DNA of 64,000 bases from Rhizobium sp. BK316 (GCF_014193695.1 NZ_JACHZR010000009.1:1-64000); one strand, 5' to 3'. Shown: positions 18,367 to 27,227, counted from the stretch's first letter. Made by a program: numbers and translations. Notes: generated by a model not told the origin, from the letters alone.

Positions 18367-20904
18367 TCAGCGATTGAGAATAAATCGCTCATATTCATTC
18401 GCAATTTCTCCCGGCGTTGGCTGCTTGCCGTTACGTTTCTTCAGGTCAGCCTCGATCGCCAACCTCAGATCCCGCGGAATATCCTCGTACTGCACGGTGA
18501 TGTCGTAGGTCGCGTCGTTGGCGCGGCTGTTTGCTTCGAAGAGATAGCCCGGTTGCTCGCTCGCCGGCAGGCCGCGGCCGTGGCTTGGCGTGCTGATAAC
18601 GATCGGCAGCAGCAGACGATTGATCATTTTCTGGACGTCGCTCTGGGGCGGGTTCTGGCCGTTGTGGGTGGTTTTGAACTCGTCCATCTGGTCGACCAGC
18701 ATGGTCTGGAATTGGGCGGCGCGGCGGGGAGCGTCGCCGGATGAGAAGAAGCCGGGATTGGTGTCGATGAGGCCGAGGCCTTCGAGCTGCGGGCGGGCGA
18801 GTTCGAAGGCGGTCTTGAGATCCAGGCTTTCGAGGCGGGCCTTGCGCTGGTCGGTGAGGGCCATCTGCCGCCAGCCGGTGACCTTTTCCCAGTCCTTGTC
18901 GGAGAGTTTGGAGCGATACCCAAGGAGATCGATCTGCGAGAAGGCGGCCGGATCCCTGGCGAATTCGGTCTGCAGGTCGTAGAGCGTCTGCGTGTCCGTC
19001 GCCGGCTGGCCGTAGGCGCGGACTTTTTCCTTGTAGTCGCGCAGCGTCAGCATGCCGGATGGGCCGATGGCCTGCTGGATGTGGACGGGCAGTTTCGTCG
19101 GGTCGAAGCTCGGGTCGGCGATAACCTGGTTATTGGCCCATTCCTGCACCTGCACCCGCTGGGCGTCGATCGCCTTCTTCAGCGAGACGGTATAGCCGTT
19201 CAGCTGTGCCTCGGTGGCGGCGCGCAAGGCGGGGTCGGCGATGCTGTTCAGGCTTTCTTCGATCCTGCGCAAGCTCTCGGGATTGTAGTTCGGCAAGGTC
19301 ATGGTCTTCTCGTCGACGGTGCCGGATGTGCGGAAGCCGATGACCTGACTTGCGGCGTGGGCCGTCAGCACGGTTTCGCCGGCGCGTCTGGGATCGCGGC
19401 CGAGCACGAGGATGTTGCCGTCGGCATCGTAGCCGCGGAAGATGCCGATCTGGCCCTTCTCGCGATCATCAGGGGCGTTGCCGCCGTTCTTCCCGGCGCC
19501 TTTGCTTTGAGGCAGGCCGAGCACGACAATGTCGCCGGGGCGGGGTGTCTGCGTCGGCAGGCCGAAATGGCGGAAGCTTGTGGCATCGGCCGCAGTGCTT
19601 CCGGCGGGGCCTGCGGCCGTGCCGAGGATAGCTCCCGTGACATCGGTCAACCAGGGCTGGAGCGACGGGGCGACTGTGGTGCCGGCGGCATTTCTCACGA
19701 AACTCGCCAGCGCCAGATCGTCCTTCGCCTTGCCGGGGAAGGTAAGTGTGGCGGCAACGGTGCGGAAATCCTCCGGGCCGCTCGGCTGGCGCGGCGGGAT
19801 CTGAGTGGTCGATACCTGCGGGCCGGCGGGTCGCTGGCCAGTTGTTTGAGCGCGGGCGATTTGCGGGGCTGCGGTCTTGCCCGCCGAAGGCTGCGCGCCA
19901 AGTGTGCGGGCTCCCCCGGTTCTGCTGCCGGCGCCATCCGTTTCGAGGCCGGTGGTTCTTGCGCCTGCTGTGGAGGGCTGAACCGGGCTGCCGGTCTGCG
20001 GCTGGCCGCCTGTACTGCTATCGGCGTTTGCGGTGGCCGCTGTGGGGGCGGCATTGGCATCAGGCACACCGGTATAGGTCGGCGGCCGGCCGGCGATGAT
20101 ATCGGTGGTGTTCTGCCGGGCCTTTTCCTCGGTGACGGCGGGCTGCAGCGATTTCAGCAGGGCGGTGCTGTCGGCCGGCAGCATCCGGTCGCCGGCGTCT
20201 TTCACATATTGCTCGGCCTTGATGGCGCTGTCATTGGCGATGCGAAGGGCGACATTCTTCGTCGTGTCGGAGACGAACCGGGCGCGTTCCTGCTCGAGCC
20301 TTTCCTGGCTCCAGCCCTGCATATGGCCCTGATGCTCGATCTCGGCCACACCCTTGCCGATCTCGGCATCCACCTTGGCCGGATCGCTGTAGACGGCGAC
20401 GGCGACGGCGCCGGCGGATTTGATGCTGTTGGCCGAGGTCTCGGCAAACCACGCCTTGCGCTGGTCGAATGTGTGGCGGATCGTGCTGTCCAGCAGCGCG
20501 TTCATGCTGGCGCGGCTGGTCTCTTCGTAGGTGCGCGCGGCACCCGGCGTCAGGCCCTTGCCGAATTCGGCGCGTTTCTGCTCGGCCAGCTTTTCGAAGG
20601 CGGCGCGGCCTTCCACGGCGGCGCGGCCGGTCAGCGTCAGGAAGCCGCTCTTGCCGTAAAGCCCGTCGCGCTGCCAGTCGTTGAGCTTCGTCTGCGCATC
20701 CTTGGCGGCATTGGCATTATCAAGCTTCTCCACCTCGACCACGGCCTCGCCGAGCGTGCCCATGGCGGTTGCCAGCCCCTGCATGCCCTTGCCGATGGCG
20801 GAGCCGAAAGCCTCGGCATCGGCCTTGACCGTAAAACCCTCGGTATATTCTGGACGAAGCGCGATATGCTGCTGCGTATCCTGATAGGTCGGAACAGTCG
20901 GCAT
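18367..20904 (-). CDS. internal virion protein (T7 gp15/gp16-like) with embedded NlpC/P60-like domain lacking catalytic residues
   Basis: 845 residues. Residues 1-270 are helical (VKADAEAFGSAIGKGMQGLA, GLYGKSGFLTLTGRAAVEG), residues ~280-378 a Gly/Ala/Thr/Gln-rich linker, residues ~385-527 a domain resembling the TIGR02594 branch of NlpC/P60-like proteins (RPGDIVVLG, GQIGIFRGYDADGNILVLG, VIGFRTSG), and residues 535-845 helical. In active relatives the domain begins WCAAF and has HVGF; here it reads PWLTDV and GQIGIF, so both the Cys and His are missing. The gene follows the gp14-like gene by 8 nt on the minus strand, the T7 order. It probably enters the envelope with the DNA. Confidence 0.72.
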   Translation of the reverse strand: MPTVPTYQDTQQHIALRPEYTEGFTVKADAEAFGSAIGKGMQGLATAMGTLGEAVVEVEKLDNANAAKDAQTKLNDWQRDGLYGKSGFLTLTGRAAVEGRAAFEKLAEQKRAEFGKGLTPGAARTYEETSRASMNALLDSTIRHTFDQRKAWFAETSANSIKSAGAVAVAVYSDPAKVDAEIGKGVAEIEHQGHMQGWSQERLEQERARFVSDTTKNVALRIANDSAIKAEQYVKDAGDRMLPADSTALLKSLQPAVTEEKARQNTTDIIAGRPPTYTGVPDANAAPTAATANADSSTGGQPQTGSPVQPSTAGARTTGLETDGAGSRTGGARTLGAQPSAGKTAAPQIARAQTTGQRPAGPQVSTTQIPPRQPSGPEDFRTVAATLTFPGKAKDDLALASFVRNAAGTTVAPSLQPWLTDVTGAILGTAAGPAGSTAADATSFRHFGLPTQTPRPGDIVVLGLPQSKGAGKNGGNAPDDREKGQIGIFRGYDADGNILVLGRDPRRAGETVLTAHAASQVIGFRTSGTVDEKTMTLPNYNPESLRRIEESLNSIADPALRAATEAQLNGYTVSLKKAIDAQRVQVQEWANNQVIADPSFDPTKLPVHIQQAIGPSGMLTLRDYKEKVRAYGQPATDTQTLYDLQTEFARDPAAFSQIDLLGYRSKLSDKDWEKVTGWRQMALTDQRKARLESLDLKTAFELARPQLEGLGLIDTNPGFFSSGDAPRRAAQFQTMLVDQMDEFKTTHNGQNPPQSDVQKMINRLLLPIVISTPSHGRGLPASEQPGYLFEANSRANDATYDITVQYEDIPRDLRLAIEADLKKRNGKQPTPGEIANEYERFILNR

Positions 20905-20912
20905 TCTTCACC

Positions 20913-21425
20913 TCACTTGATATATCCAAGCGATTTCGCCTGGCTGTAGACCTTGCCGGTACCGCCGAGCACGGTGCCGAAGGCTTCGAGATAACCGCCC
21001 TTGACGGCAGCGTCGGCGCGCATGCGGTCCAGCCTGGCGCTCGCCAGCTGGTTGGTGCCCTGCATCTTGTAGCCATAGGCCTCGCGATAGGCATTGGTGC
21101 GCACGTTCAGCGCATCGATCTCGCCCATCTTCGCCGTGTCGACGATCGTGTCGAGCGGCGAGCCGAAAGAGAGGTCCACGCCGTTTGCGGCGATCGCGGC
21201 ACGCTGGCGGCCCTCGAGCTGCGAGGTCTGCAGGCGCTTCTGCTGCTCCTCCTGCTTGCCGCGCTCGATCGCGTCTTTCGCCTGCTTGTCGGCAATCTGC
21301 GCATTCATTTCGGCGACCTGGGCGTTGTATTTATTCGCCTCCGCCGTCGCCTTTGCCTGCTGCACCTGGCCGGCGGCGCCGAGCAGCGTCGAGCCCAATG
21401 TCAGCGCTAGACCAAGATCACACAT
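20913..21425 (-). CDS. virion core protein, T7 gp14-like
   Basis: 170 residues. It starts MCDLGLALTLGSTLLGAAG, a hydrophobic N-terminus, then a long Ala/Gln/Lys coiled region (QVQQAKATAEANKYNAQVAE, AKDAIERGKQEEQQKRLQ) and ANGVDLSFGSPLDTIVDTA. This pattern is typical of gp14-like internal core proteins of short-tailed phages. ATG 21425 is preferred because it overlaps the end of the gp13-like gene by 8 nt (translational coupling). It sits between the gp13-like and gp15-like genes, as in T7. Confidence 0.8.
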   Translation of the reverse strand: MCDLGLALTLGSTLLGAAGQVQQAKATAEANKYNAQVAEMNAQIADKQAKDAIERGKQEEQQKRLQTSQLEGRQRAAIAANGVDLSFGSPLDTIVDTAKMGEIDALNVRTNAYREAYGYKMQGTNQLASARLDRMRADAAVKGGYLEAFGTVLGGTGKVYSQAKSLGYIK

Positions 21426-21894
21426 CCGCGTCTCCCATTTCGAACAGGTGGAATGGATGGCCATTGATCTCTACGGGTTCGAACAGCCGGAAGCCCAGCC
21501 ATTCGAGCCAGCGGATGGAGATCGTGTTGCGCGCATCCACGAGGTTTCTGAGCAAGCGATAGCGGCTCAACAGTTGAGCCGGCCAATCGCGCGATATCCG
21601 CAGGAAGGCGCGGAAATTCTCTTCCACCGCATCCGTGCCGAGCAGCCAGGGTGCGCCGATGCCGGTGAGGATGTTGATATCGCCGACACCCCACATCACC
21701 TCCGGCCGGCCATCGAAAAGTCCCGTCCAGGCAAGGGAGGAATGGCGGTAGGAGAAGGAAAGCGCCGAGATCGGCGAGCGTCCGGAGGCGGCGAAGACCT
21801 CCTCGCGATCGGCGCGGCGCATGCGCCCGGCAATCTCTCTGATATGGTCGGGCCGGGCGGGTACGATGGCAATCTCAGCGGCCAAGGGTGACAT
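21418..21894 (-). CDS. GNAT-fold phage protein, T7 gp13-like
   Basis: 158 residues with the reduced acetyltransferase-like fold of T7 gp13-type (DUF2833) internal proteins: IVPARPDHIREIAGRMRRADREEVFAASG, then a GLFDGRPEVMWGVGDINIL strand and a NTISIRWLEWLGFRLFEP end. It overlaps the tubular B gene by 20 nt and the gp14-like gene by 8 nt, so the four genes form one translationally coupled string. In T7 the protein is needed for virion morphogenesis; no enzymatic role is established. Confidence 0.78.
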   Translation of the reverse strand: MSPLAAEIAIVPARPDHIREIAGRMRRADREEVFAASGRSPISALSFSYRHSSLAWTGLFDGRPEVMWGVGDINILTGIGAPWLLGTDAVEENFRAFLRISRDWPAQLLSRYRLLRNLVDARNTISIRWLEWLGFRLFEPVEINGHPFHLFEMGDADV

Positions 21895-23968
21895 CCGGCA
21901 TGATGGAGAGGATGGTCATCGGCAGCGGGTCGAACTGCTTCACCCACATGGCGCCGCTGGTGCTCCAGTCCCAATAGGGGGTGATGGTGAGATCGCCGGT
22001 ATAGAGGCTGATTGCCTCGTTCCAATTCTCGTTGCGGCGCTGCTTGTATTCCACCAGCACATTGCTGTCGCGCTCGCCGTCGGCAGGACCGGTGAAGATG
22101 CCGCGGGTGTTTTCCACGCGGAATGTCACTTCGGAGACGGATTTGGTGCGACCCTGCACGGTGCCGAGGCCCTGCACCTGGCCGACATCGAGATCGAGCG
22201 TCTGGATCGCCGCCGTCACCGGCAGGCCGATATGGATTTTCGAGGCCGCGTTCTGTAGCCGCACGGCTCCGCCTGTGACGGTGAGATTGCGCACGACATT
22301 GCCATCGGCAAGTGCCACGACGGACTGGCCTTCGAGATGGGAGAGGCCGTTGAGAACCAATGTCGGCGGGCCGGAATAGGTGAGCCCGCAATCGACGAAG
22401 AAGGCATCCTGCACATCCTCGAAAGCGCGGCTGTGCAGCCGCTCGATATAGCGCTTCTGCGTGCCATCGATCGTGCGGCGGACGATGAAATAGGGCACAT
22501 CCTCGCCATTCTCCTCGATGACAGTCACATCCTCGAAGAAGGCATCGGCACCGCTCTCATGGCGGGTCCAAGCCCAGACATCCTGCTCCTTCATGTAGGT
22601 GAGCGAGACCAGCGCGCCGTCATCGAGCACCACCCAGACGACGGAATCGGGTGCCTGCGCATAGTCCCAGGCTGATATCTCGCGGCCCTTGAAGAGGTGG
22701 CGGGCGAGGATGGTCAGATCCTTGCCGACATAGCTGTCCTGCGTATAGTCGTAGGAGAAATCGCGCACCACGCCGCCAAGGCGCTGGGCAAAAAGCACCG
22801 TATTGCCGACGACGATCGGCTGCACCTTGGCGGCCCCGCGATAGCCCTGGTTATCGAGCTTGATGGCGGAGGGCGAAATCGCATCCGCGGCCGAGCCGCC
22901 GGTGACGATCCATTCGGAACCTGATGTCAGGAGCAGCAGGCCGCGCACCGAGATCATCGAGCGGATCTCGTTCACCTGCCTTGCGCGGATGCGGAAGGTC
23001 ACGGCATCGCTTGCCTTGGCGGGGGAGGAGACGCCGAAATTCTCATAATTGGCGGATTGGCTGAGCCAGACGGCCTGCGGATCGTTCAGCGTCGAGGCGA
23101 AGGCGAGGCGCTGTTCGATGAAGGTCACGCAGCGTGGATAATCGCCCGCCGCATTGAAGGGGTTGCGGCCCGTCTGCGGCGTGTCGGAGAGATCGGGCGT
23201 GATGTTCTCGTCGTCGAAGGTCAGGCCCGTCGTGCCGCCGACATAGCCGAAAATGCCGTTGTCGTCGCGATAGACGATGTAGCGTGCCGCGCCTGACACC
23301 GCCGCCCAGGTGACACGGTTGATGCCGCCCTGAATGGCGAGATCGTTGACGACCGCGCCTGCGTTCGACGGCAGGCTTTCCTCGCCGCTGTCTGCGACGG
23401 CGGAAATGCGGTAGCGGTATGTGGTTGCCACATAGCCGGGTTTGCCTGATGTATCGCCGGGCTTGGTTACGGAGGGTGTGCCCGCCGGCGGATTGATCAG
23501 CGGCTTGAACAGGACTGATGTCAGCGTCCAGTTGTTGTCGGCCAGACGCCCGAGCTTTCGCACGGGATGATTGACGTGGCAGAGATAGAGCACATCGGCT
23601 TCCTGCACGAAGACGAGATCCTGCACGTCATTATCAGTATAGGCGGTCGCGACCTCGTAGGGGGCAGCACCCGACAGCACCAGCCCGCCATCGCGGAAGA
23701 TGCGGATATATTGGTGGCCGAATTCGAGGATATAGGTTTGCTCGGTATTGAACTGAAAGCGGATCAGCCGGGCCTGTTTCGAACTGTCCTTGATCTCGTG
23801 GATGAATTGCAGCCCGGCCCGGTTCGACACGCCGCCATGCGGATGCACGAAGACGTTCAGCGCCGTGCGCAGGCCGCTCTGGTATTTGGTGAGATCGACG
23901 CGGGCGCCGAGCGCGGGCGAGAGTTCGCCGGCGGTAAACGAAGGCTGGTAGGCGCGGAAATCAGCCAT
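21875..23968 (-). CDS. tail tubular protein B
   Basis: 697 residues. The N-terminus is diagnostic: YQPSFTAGELSPALGARVDLTKYQSGLRTALN, then HPHGGVSNRAGLQFI and FQFNTEQTYILEFG, as in podovirus tubular B (T7 gp12 family, rhizobial and Mu-like relatives). Further on, QRLAFASTLNDPQAVWLSQSANYENFG and RGLLLLTSGSEWIVTGG are conserved. ATG 23968 overlaps the end of the tubular A gene by 8 nt. It forms the distal tail tube with tubular A and is full length. Confidence 0.92.
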   Translation of the reverse strand: MADFRAYQPSFTAGELSPALGARVDLTKYQSGLRTALNVFVHPHGGVSNRAGLQFIHEIKDSSKQARLIRFQFNTEQTYILEFGHQYIRIFRDGGLVLSGAAPYEVATAYTDNDVQDLVFVQEADVLYLCHVNHPVRKLGRLADNNWTLTSVLFKPLINPPAGTPSVTKPGDTSGKPGYVATTYRYRISAVADSGEESLPSNAGAVVNDLAIQGGINRVTWAAVSGAARYIVYRDDNGIFGYVGGTTGLTFDDENITPDLSDTPQTGRNPFNAAGDYPRCVTFIEQRLAFASTLNDPQAVWLSQSANYENFGVSSPAKASDAVTFRIRARQVNEIRSMISVRGLLLLTSGSEWIVTGGSAADAISPSAIKLDNQGYRGAAKVQPIVVGNTVLFAQRLGGVVRDFSYDYTQDSYVGKDLTILARHLFKGREISAWDYAQAPDSVVWVVLDDGALVSLTYMKEQDVWAWTRHESGADAFFEDVTVIEENGEDVPYFIVRRTIDGTQKRYIERLHSRAFEDVQDAFFVDCGLTYSGPPTLVLNGLSHLEGQSVVALADGNVVRNLTVTGGAVRLQNAASKIHIGLPVTAAIQTLDLDVGQVQGLGTVQGRTKSVSEVTFRVENTRGIFTGPADGERDSNVLVEYKQRRNENWNEAISLYTGDLTITPYWDWSTSGAMWVKQFDPLPMTILSIMPDVTLGR

Positions 23969-24596
23969 GGGCGCGCACCGCAATCAGTTCGCTGACGAAA
24001 TTCTCGCTCGTGTGCCTCACCTGATTGGCCTCGGCCTGTTCGGCCGCCCGCTGGCTGCTTTGGGCGAGTGCCATCGCATCGGCGCGGATCTTCGGATCGC
24101 GCGTCAGCGGCATGGCGAGACGGACGGCGAGATGCCATGAGAGCGCCTCGACGAAGAGCGGCGCATATTTCGTCGGGTCCGTCAGGCGGCAGGTATAGCG
24201 CAGGAGTGCCGGCGAGAGATCGCAATAGAGCCGGTCGCCTTCGAGCGCGTAAGGGTATTGCATCTCGCGCCCGGCCTCATCGAGATCGGGGTTGAGCGTT
24301 TCCGGCAGCGCTGCGGCATCAGCGGAATATCGCGGCCTGATCCAGCGGATCTGCAGGCAATCGGCCGGCCGCGCATAGGAGTGGCGCCAGACACCCGGCT
24401 TGTCATTGTCCAGCGCGCCCAGCGCCAGCGTCTTGCCGGCCGCAGCCCAAGGAAAGGACTGCAAGAGTGTATCGCGCGTCTGCGCATAGAACTGATTGCA
24501 GGCGCGCGCCTCGGCGCTCTTTTCGGTGAGATCGTTGATATTGTCCTTGCCGATATTGGAAAGGGCGAGATTGCAGATAGAGACAACGGTAGCCAT
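23961..24596 (-). CDS. tail tubular protein A
   Basis: 211 residues. It begins VSICNLALSNIGKDNINDLTEKSAEARACNQFYAQTRDTLLQSFPWAAA, the hallmark N-terminus of tail tubular A (T7 gp11 family), with YARPADCLQIRWI and CDLSPALLRYTCRLTDPTKYAPLFVEALSWHLAVRLA later. It is the first gene of the minus-strand tail string. In complete phages capsid, scaffold and portal genes lie upstream; here the upstream side is an intergenic repeat and a housekeeping-type methyltransferase. Confidence 0.9.
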   Translation of the reverse strand: MATVVSICNLALSNIGKDNINDLTEKSAEARACNQFYAQTRDTLLQSFPWAAAGKTLALGALDNDKPGVWRHSYARPADCLQIRWIRPRYSADAAALPETLNPDLDEAGREMQYPYALEGDRLYCDLSPALLRYTCRLTDPTKYAPLFVEALSWHLAVRLAMPLTRDPKIRADAMALAQSSQRAAEQAEANQVRHTSENFVSELIAVRAHG

Positions 24597-24654
24597 GAAC
24601 CAACCTCTGGAGTTGGGGTAGGGCTAACGTGGAGATGGTTGTGGGGGTGAAATC

Positions 24655-24862
24655 TCTCCTCCCTCATTCCCTCCTCGTGCTGGCACGAGGGATGTCACAG
24701 GAATCCAGCCGGCTTGCGTCGGCAAGCCGAGAGGACTCCTGCACTGAGAGCCAGCACGTAACCTGCGCTCGTCGATAGACTTAAAGGAAAAAAGTCTCTC
24801 CTGCCCAAGGACTTGGGCAGGCTGGATTCCTGTGACAAGCACAGGAATGAGGGTGGGGAGTG
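24655..24862. repeat. mosaic palindromic intergenic repeat
   Basis: Two related arms face each other: GTCACAGGAATCCAGCC near 24694-24710 and GGCTGGATTCCTGTGAC at 24821-24837. Nested hairpins lie inside: CTCGTGC/GCACGAG (~24674-24689), CGGCTTGC/GCAAGCCG (24710-24729), CTGCCCAAG/CTTGGGCAG (24801-24820) and ATTCCTGTG/CACAGGAAT (24826-24848). The left arm differs from the right by an inserted hairpin. The same CCTCATTCCTGTG palindrome recurs at 35671-35703. It resembles rhizobial mosaic repeats and marks the boundary of the phage module. Nothing else is seen in 24597-24870. Confidence 0.75.
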
Positions 24863-24870
24863 AAGCGCTC

Positions 24871-25668
24871 TCACTCCGCCTTCCGGCTGATGAACAACCC
24901 CGTCTCCTTGCCCACCTTCAGCACGCCGCCGCCCGCCCGGAATGCCTCTGATATCGCCACCCGAAACGCCGCAAGCTCTGCCTCATCAGCCCTGTCGCCG
25001 GGCGGATAGGAAGTCAGCGCCAGAAACACGTCTTCCGGCTCGGTTATCCGCATATGGGCCGGGTGTTCCGTCATCGTCACATTGCCGAACTGCGCCTGCA
25101 TCAACCGCTCTGCCGTCTCATAACCGAAAGCCGCGCCCGCGGGGTCGTAGGGCGGGCTGCCGAACACCGTCGTCAGTTCGTACATGCCGCGCATGTTGCC
25201 GGCACCATTGGTGGTCACCGCAAGGTGACCGCCTAACTTCAGCACGCGGTGCATTTCGGCAATCGCCTTAGCTTGATCGGCGACATGGTAGAGCATGTGC
25301 ATGGCGATGACGGTATCGAAGGAGCCGTCTTCGAAGGGCAGGGCCGTGGCGTCGGCCCGCCGGCCCGTGACTTCGGCGAAGGCGAGCAGGTGGCAGCGCT
25401 CGAGTGCTTCCTGCAGCATGCCGGGGGAGAGATCGGCAAGGGTGAGGCCGAGATCGTCGGGCAGTTCGTTCACCACCGAAGCCCAGAACCAGCCGGGGCC
25501 GCAGCCGATATCCAGCACGCGATCTCCTGACCTGAGCGGCAGCTGCCTTGCGACCCAGGGAAACCAGCCGGTTTCGGCAATCGTATATTCCCGGTTCAAG
25601 CGCCCGCGGGCTGCGAGCTTTTTGCTGTCGCTATATTGCTCTTCATTGCCTGTGGTGATGGCTGACAT
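24871..25668 (-). CDS. class I SAM-dependent methyltransferase
   Basis: 265 residues. SAM-binding motifs are clear: VLDIGCGPGWFWASV (motif I, ~50-64), LTLADLSPGMLQEA, FEDGSFDTVIAMHMLYHVAD and AEMHRVLKLGGHLAVTTNG. It belongs to the UbiE/COQ5-like Methyltransf_11/25 group. The substrate is unknown. ATG 25668 was chosen. It does not appear to belong to the phage module, from which it is separated by the repeat region. A tiny membrane-protein gene is divergent from it. Confidence 0.85.
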   Translation of the reverse strand: MSAITTGNEEQYSDSKKLAARGRLNREYTIAETGWFPWVARQLPLRSGDRVLDIGCGPGWFWASVVNELPDDLGLTLADLSPGMLQEALERCHLLAFAEVTGRRADATALPFEDGSFDTVIAMHMLYHVADQAKAIAEMHRVLKLGGHLAVTTNGAGNMRGMYELTTVFGSPPYDPAGAAFGYETAERLMQAQFGNVTMTEHPAHMRITEPEDVFLALTSYPPGDRADEAELAAFRVAISEAFRAGGGVLKVGKETGLFISRKAE

Positions 25669-26417
25669 GATTGGCCCCGGCTTCCCTCAATGTCGGACGG
25701 AATGAATGCGGCGGGTCGATCCTGCACTTTTATAGTGTAGTGGGCAATGATGAGATCGGTTATTGAGGTGGCGGATTGGCTGGTGTCGATGATGCGCCTT
25801 GCCCGCAGCAGCCCCGAGGAGACATTGTGAAGAACCGGATCTTTTTCATTCTCATGTGCGCCTTTGTGCTGGTGGCGATTGCCGGCCTGATGATCAGCTC
25901 CGCCCGGCTGATCGGGCTCTTCTAGGCCTCCAGATTGAGCGGCGGTTCGCTCTGATCGCTGAATACCCGGTGCATCCGGACGGGAATGCCGCGTCTTGTG
26001 CCTATGAGGCGGGAGCGCGGCCAACTTGGTCCCCGTGTAAGCGCCAGCCGGTTCAGTCTGCGTCCAACCCAAAGAGTTGTATTGCGCGACCGAAAGTTCA
26101 GCGAACGGCGTATCCTTAGTTTCCGGCCAGAGAGCTTTGAACTGCTTCTCACCGTACCAGCAGGCCAGGTTGAACAATTCATAGGGGTCGCGGTTCCATG
26201 GTTCGGCTGGGTCGCGCATTTCATAATCAACGGCAAATGTACCACGGGCCTCAACGCAGCTTATCGGCAACTCGGTCAATGCGTAATCTTCTACCTTCGC
26301 CTTGCCCGTCCACCACGCGTCACTCGTGACGAGCGGCCAACACACCAGCGTAAGAGCGACGATCCAAGCGAGCGTAAAATATTGCCATAGGTCCATGAAC
26401 CTTCGCCATATCGTCAT
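25596..26417 (-). CDS. membrane-anchored hypothetical protein, 3' end uncertain
   Basis: The first ~140 residues look genuine: a TM helix (WQYFTLAWIVALTLVCWPLV, ~11-30), then CVEARGTFAVDYEMRDPAEPWNRDPYELFNLACWYGEKQ and LSVAQYNSLGWTQTEPAGA. After about residue 140 (near 25995) the composition turns to H/R/P/Q-rich sequence that overlaps a likely antisense small gene and the neighbouring methyltransferase, which is improbable. A frameshift or an unrecognised stop may therefore end the true protein near 25920-26000. Its start overlaps the end of the secreted protein gene at 26414 by 4 nt, so the two form an operon. Confidence 0.45.
   Translation of the reverse strand: MTIWRRFMDLWQYFTLAWIVALTLVCWPLVTSDAWWTGKAKVEDYALTELPISCVEARGTFAVDYEMRDPAEPWNRDPYELFNLACWYGEKQFKALWPETKDTPFAELSVAQYNSLGWTQTEPAGAYTGTKLAALPPHRHKTRHSRPDAPGIQRSERTAAQSGGLEEPDQPGGADHQAGNRHQHKGAHENEKDPVLHNVSSGLLRARRIIDTSQSATSITDLIIAHYTIKVQDRPAAFIPSDIEGSRGQSCQPSPQAMKSNIATAKSSQPAGA
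25827..25925 (+). CDS. 32-residue single-pass membrane protein
   Basis: GTG start, preceded by GAGGAG 5 nt upstream, and TAG at 25923. The product is KNRIFFILMCAFVLVAIAGL followed by MISSARLIGLF: a basic N-terminus, one hydrophobic helix and no soluble domain. It overlaps, antisense, the doubtful 3' part of the gene at 25596-26417. The good ribosome site and membrane signature support it; the role is unknown. Confidence 0.5.
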   Translation: MKNRIFFILMCAFVLVAIAGLMISSARLIGLF

Positions 26418-27115
26418 TCTGCTCTCTTCGACGCGATGTTCGCCCTTGCATACTGGCCCCTCTGAGACTCTCGTACGGCATCGATATTGAGGTTCTTTTT
26501 CATGATTGAACAGAGTTGCGGTGCGGGAGTGCTCTCGGATTTCACTATCATGTGGATCTCATCATCGCTTACACCCAAATCCTTGGTCACGACGTCGTAC
26601 ATGGTTGCTATGTCCATTCTCTCAACCGGCGCTCGGTTTTTTCCGTCCTCGTAAGCAAGGCGCTGAATCTCCAGATAAGCCGAGTAGATGCGTTTTTCGT
26701 CGAGGATTGATGCCGCCTTGAACGACAGTTGTTTGTGGAGCAGCTCGAAGCAGCCTTGCGGATAGTTTTCGCTAAAGAAGTCGATGATTTCAGCGGTCGT
26801 CTTGACCACCTGGATTGCCGTAGCATCGCTCGCGCGTGAAAATGCACGGTTGCTGTATTTCAGTCGGACTGCGGCCATCGCGTTTTGAACAGCGTCGACA
26901 TTTTCTGCCTGAAGCAAGCTGTCTATCTGAAGCGCTTCATCCATATGATCTTTGAGGATCGCCTGCATCAAAGGATCATCGGTTCCGATCTCGTTGATCC
27001 ATAAATCTACCATTGGCCTATTTATATCTTCGGCAGTCGCGACCGTTGCGGTCAATCCGATAATGGCAAAGAAAAATAGCAATCGTCTCACGCGCCGCCC
27101 CCAAAAACGCTGCAA
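26414..27115 (-). CDS. secreted hypothetical protein
   Basis: 233 residues. It has a basic N-terminus and a hydrophobic core (LLFFFAIIGLTATVATAE) giving a signal peptide cleaved after ~28. The mature part is helical with two cysteines (YPQGCFELLHKQ, APQLCSIMKKN). It starts with TTG; no better start is seen. It is translationally coupled (ATGA) to the membrane-anchored protein downstream. GC is lower than average. No family was recognised. Confidence 0.55.
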   Translation of the reverse strand: MQRFWGRRVRRLLFFFAIIGLTATVATAEDINRPMVDLWINEIGTDDPLMQAILKDHMDEALQIDSLLQAENVDAVQNAMAAVRLKYSNRAFSRASDATAIQVVKTTAEIIDFFSENYPQGCFELLHKQLSFKAASILDEKRIYSAYLEIQRLAYEDGKNRAPVERMDIATMYDVVTKDLGVSDDEIHMIVKSESTPAPQLCSIMKKNLNIDAVRESQRGQYARANIASKRAE

Positions 27116-27227
27116 CTTCTGTATGTATAAGGGGCAATCAAAAAGAATAAAGTACTCTTTTCTGCTTGCGGTGTGTGCGACCGACCTTCACTTGTCAAAG
27201 TCCCGTCTCGTTGCCTGCGGCTTTGCC

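Noticed and set aside
19081..20949. 622-residue plus-strand open frame (Gly/Arg/Ala-rich)
   Set aside because: It is antisense to the 845-residue internal virion gene. Its composition follows from complementing GC-rich codons and it has no recognisable domains.
140..24596. Gene transfer agent cluster
   Set aside because: The tail genes are of podovirus tubular type; GTA clusters have siphovirus-type tail and head genes, which are absent.
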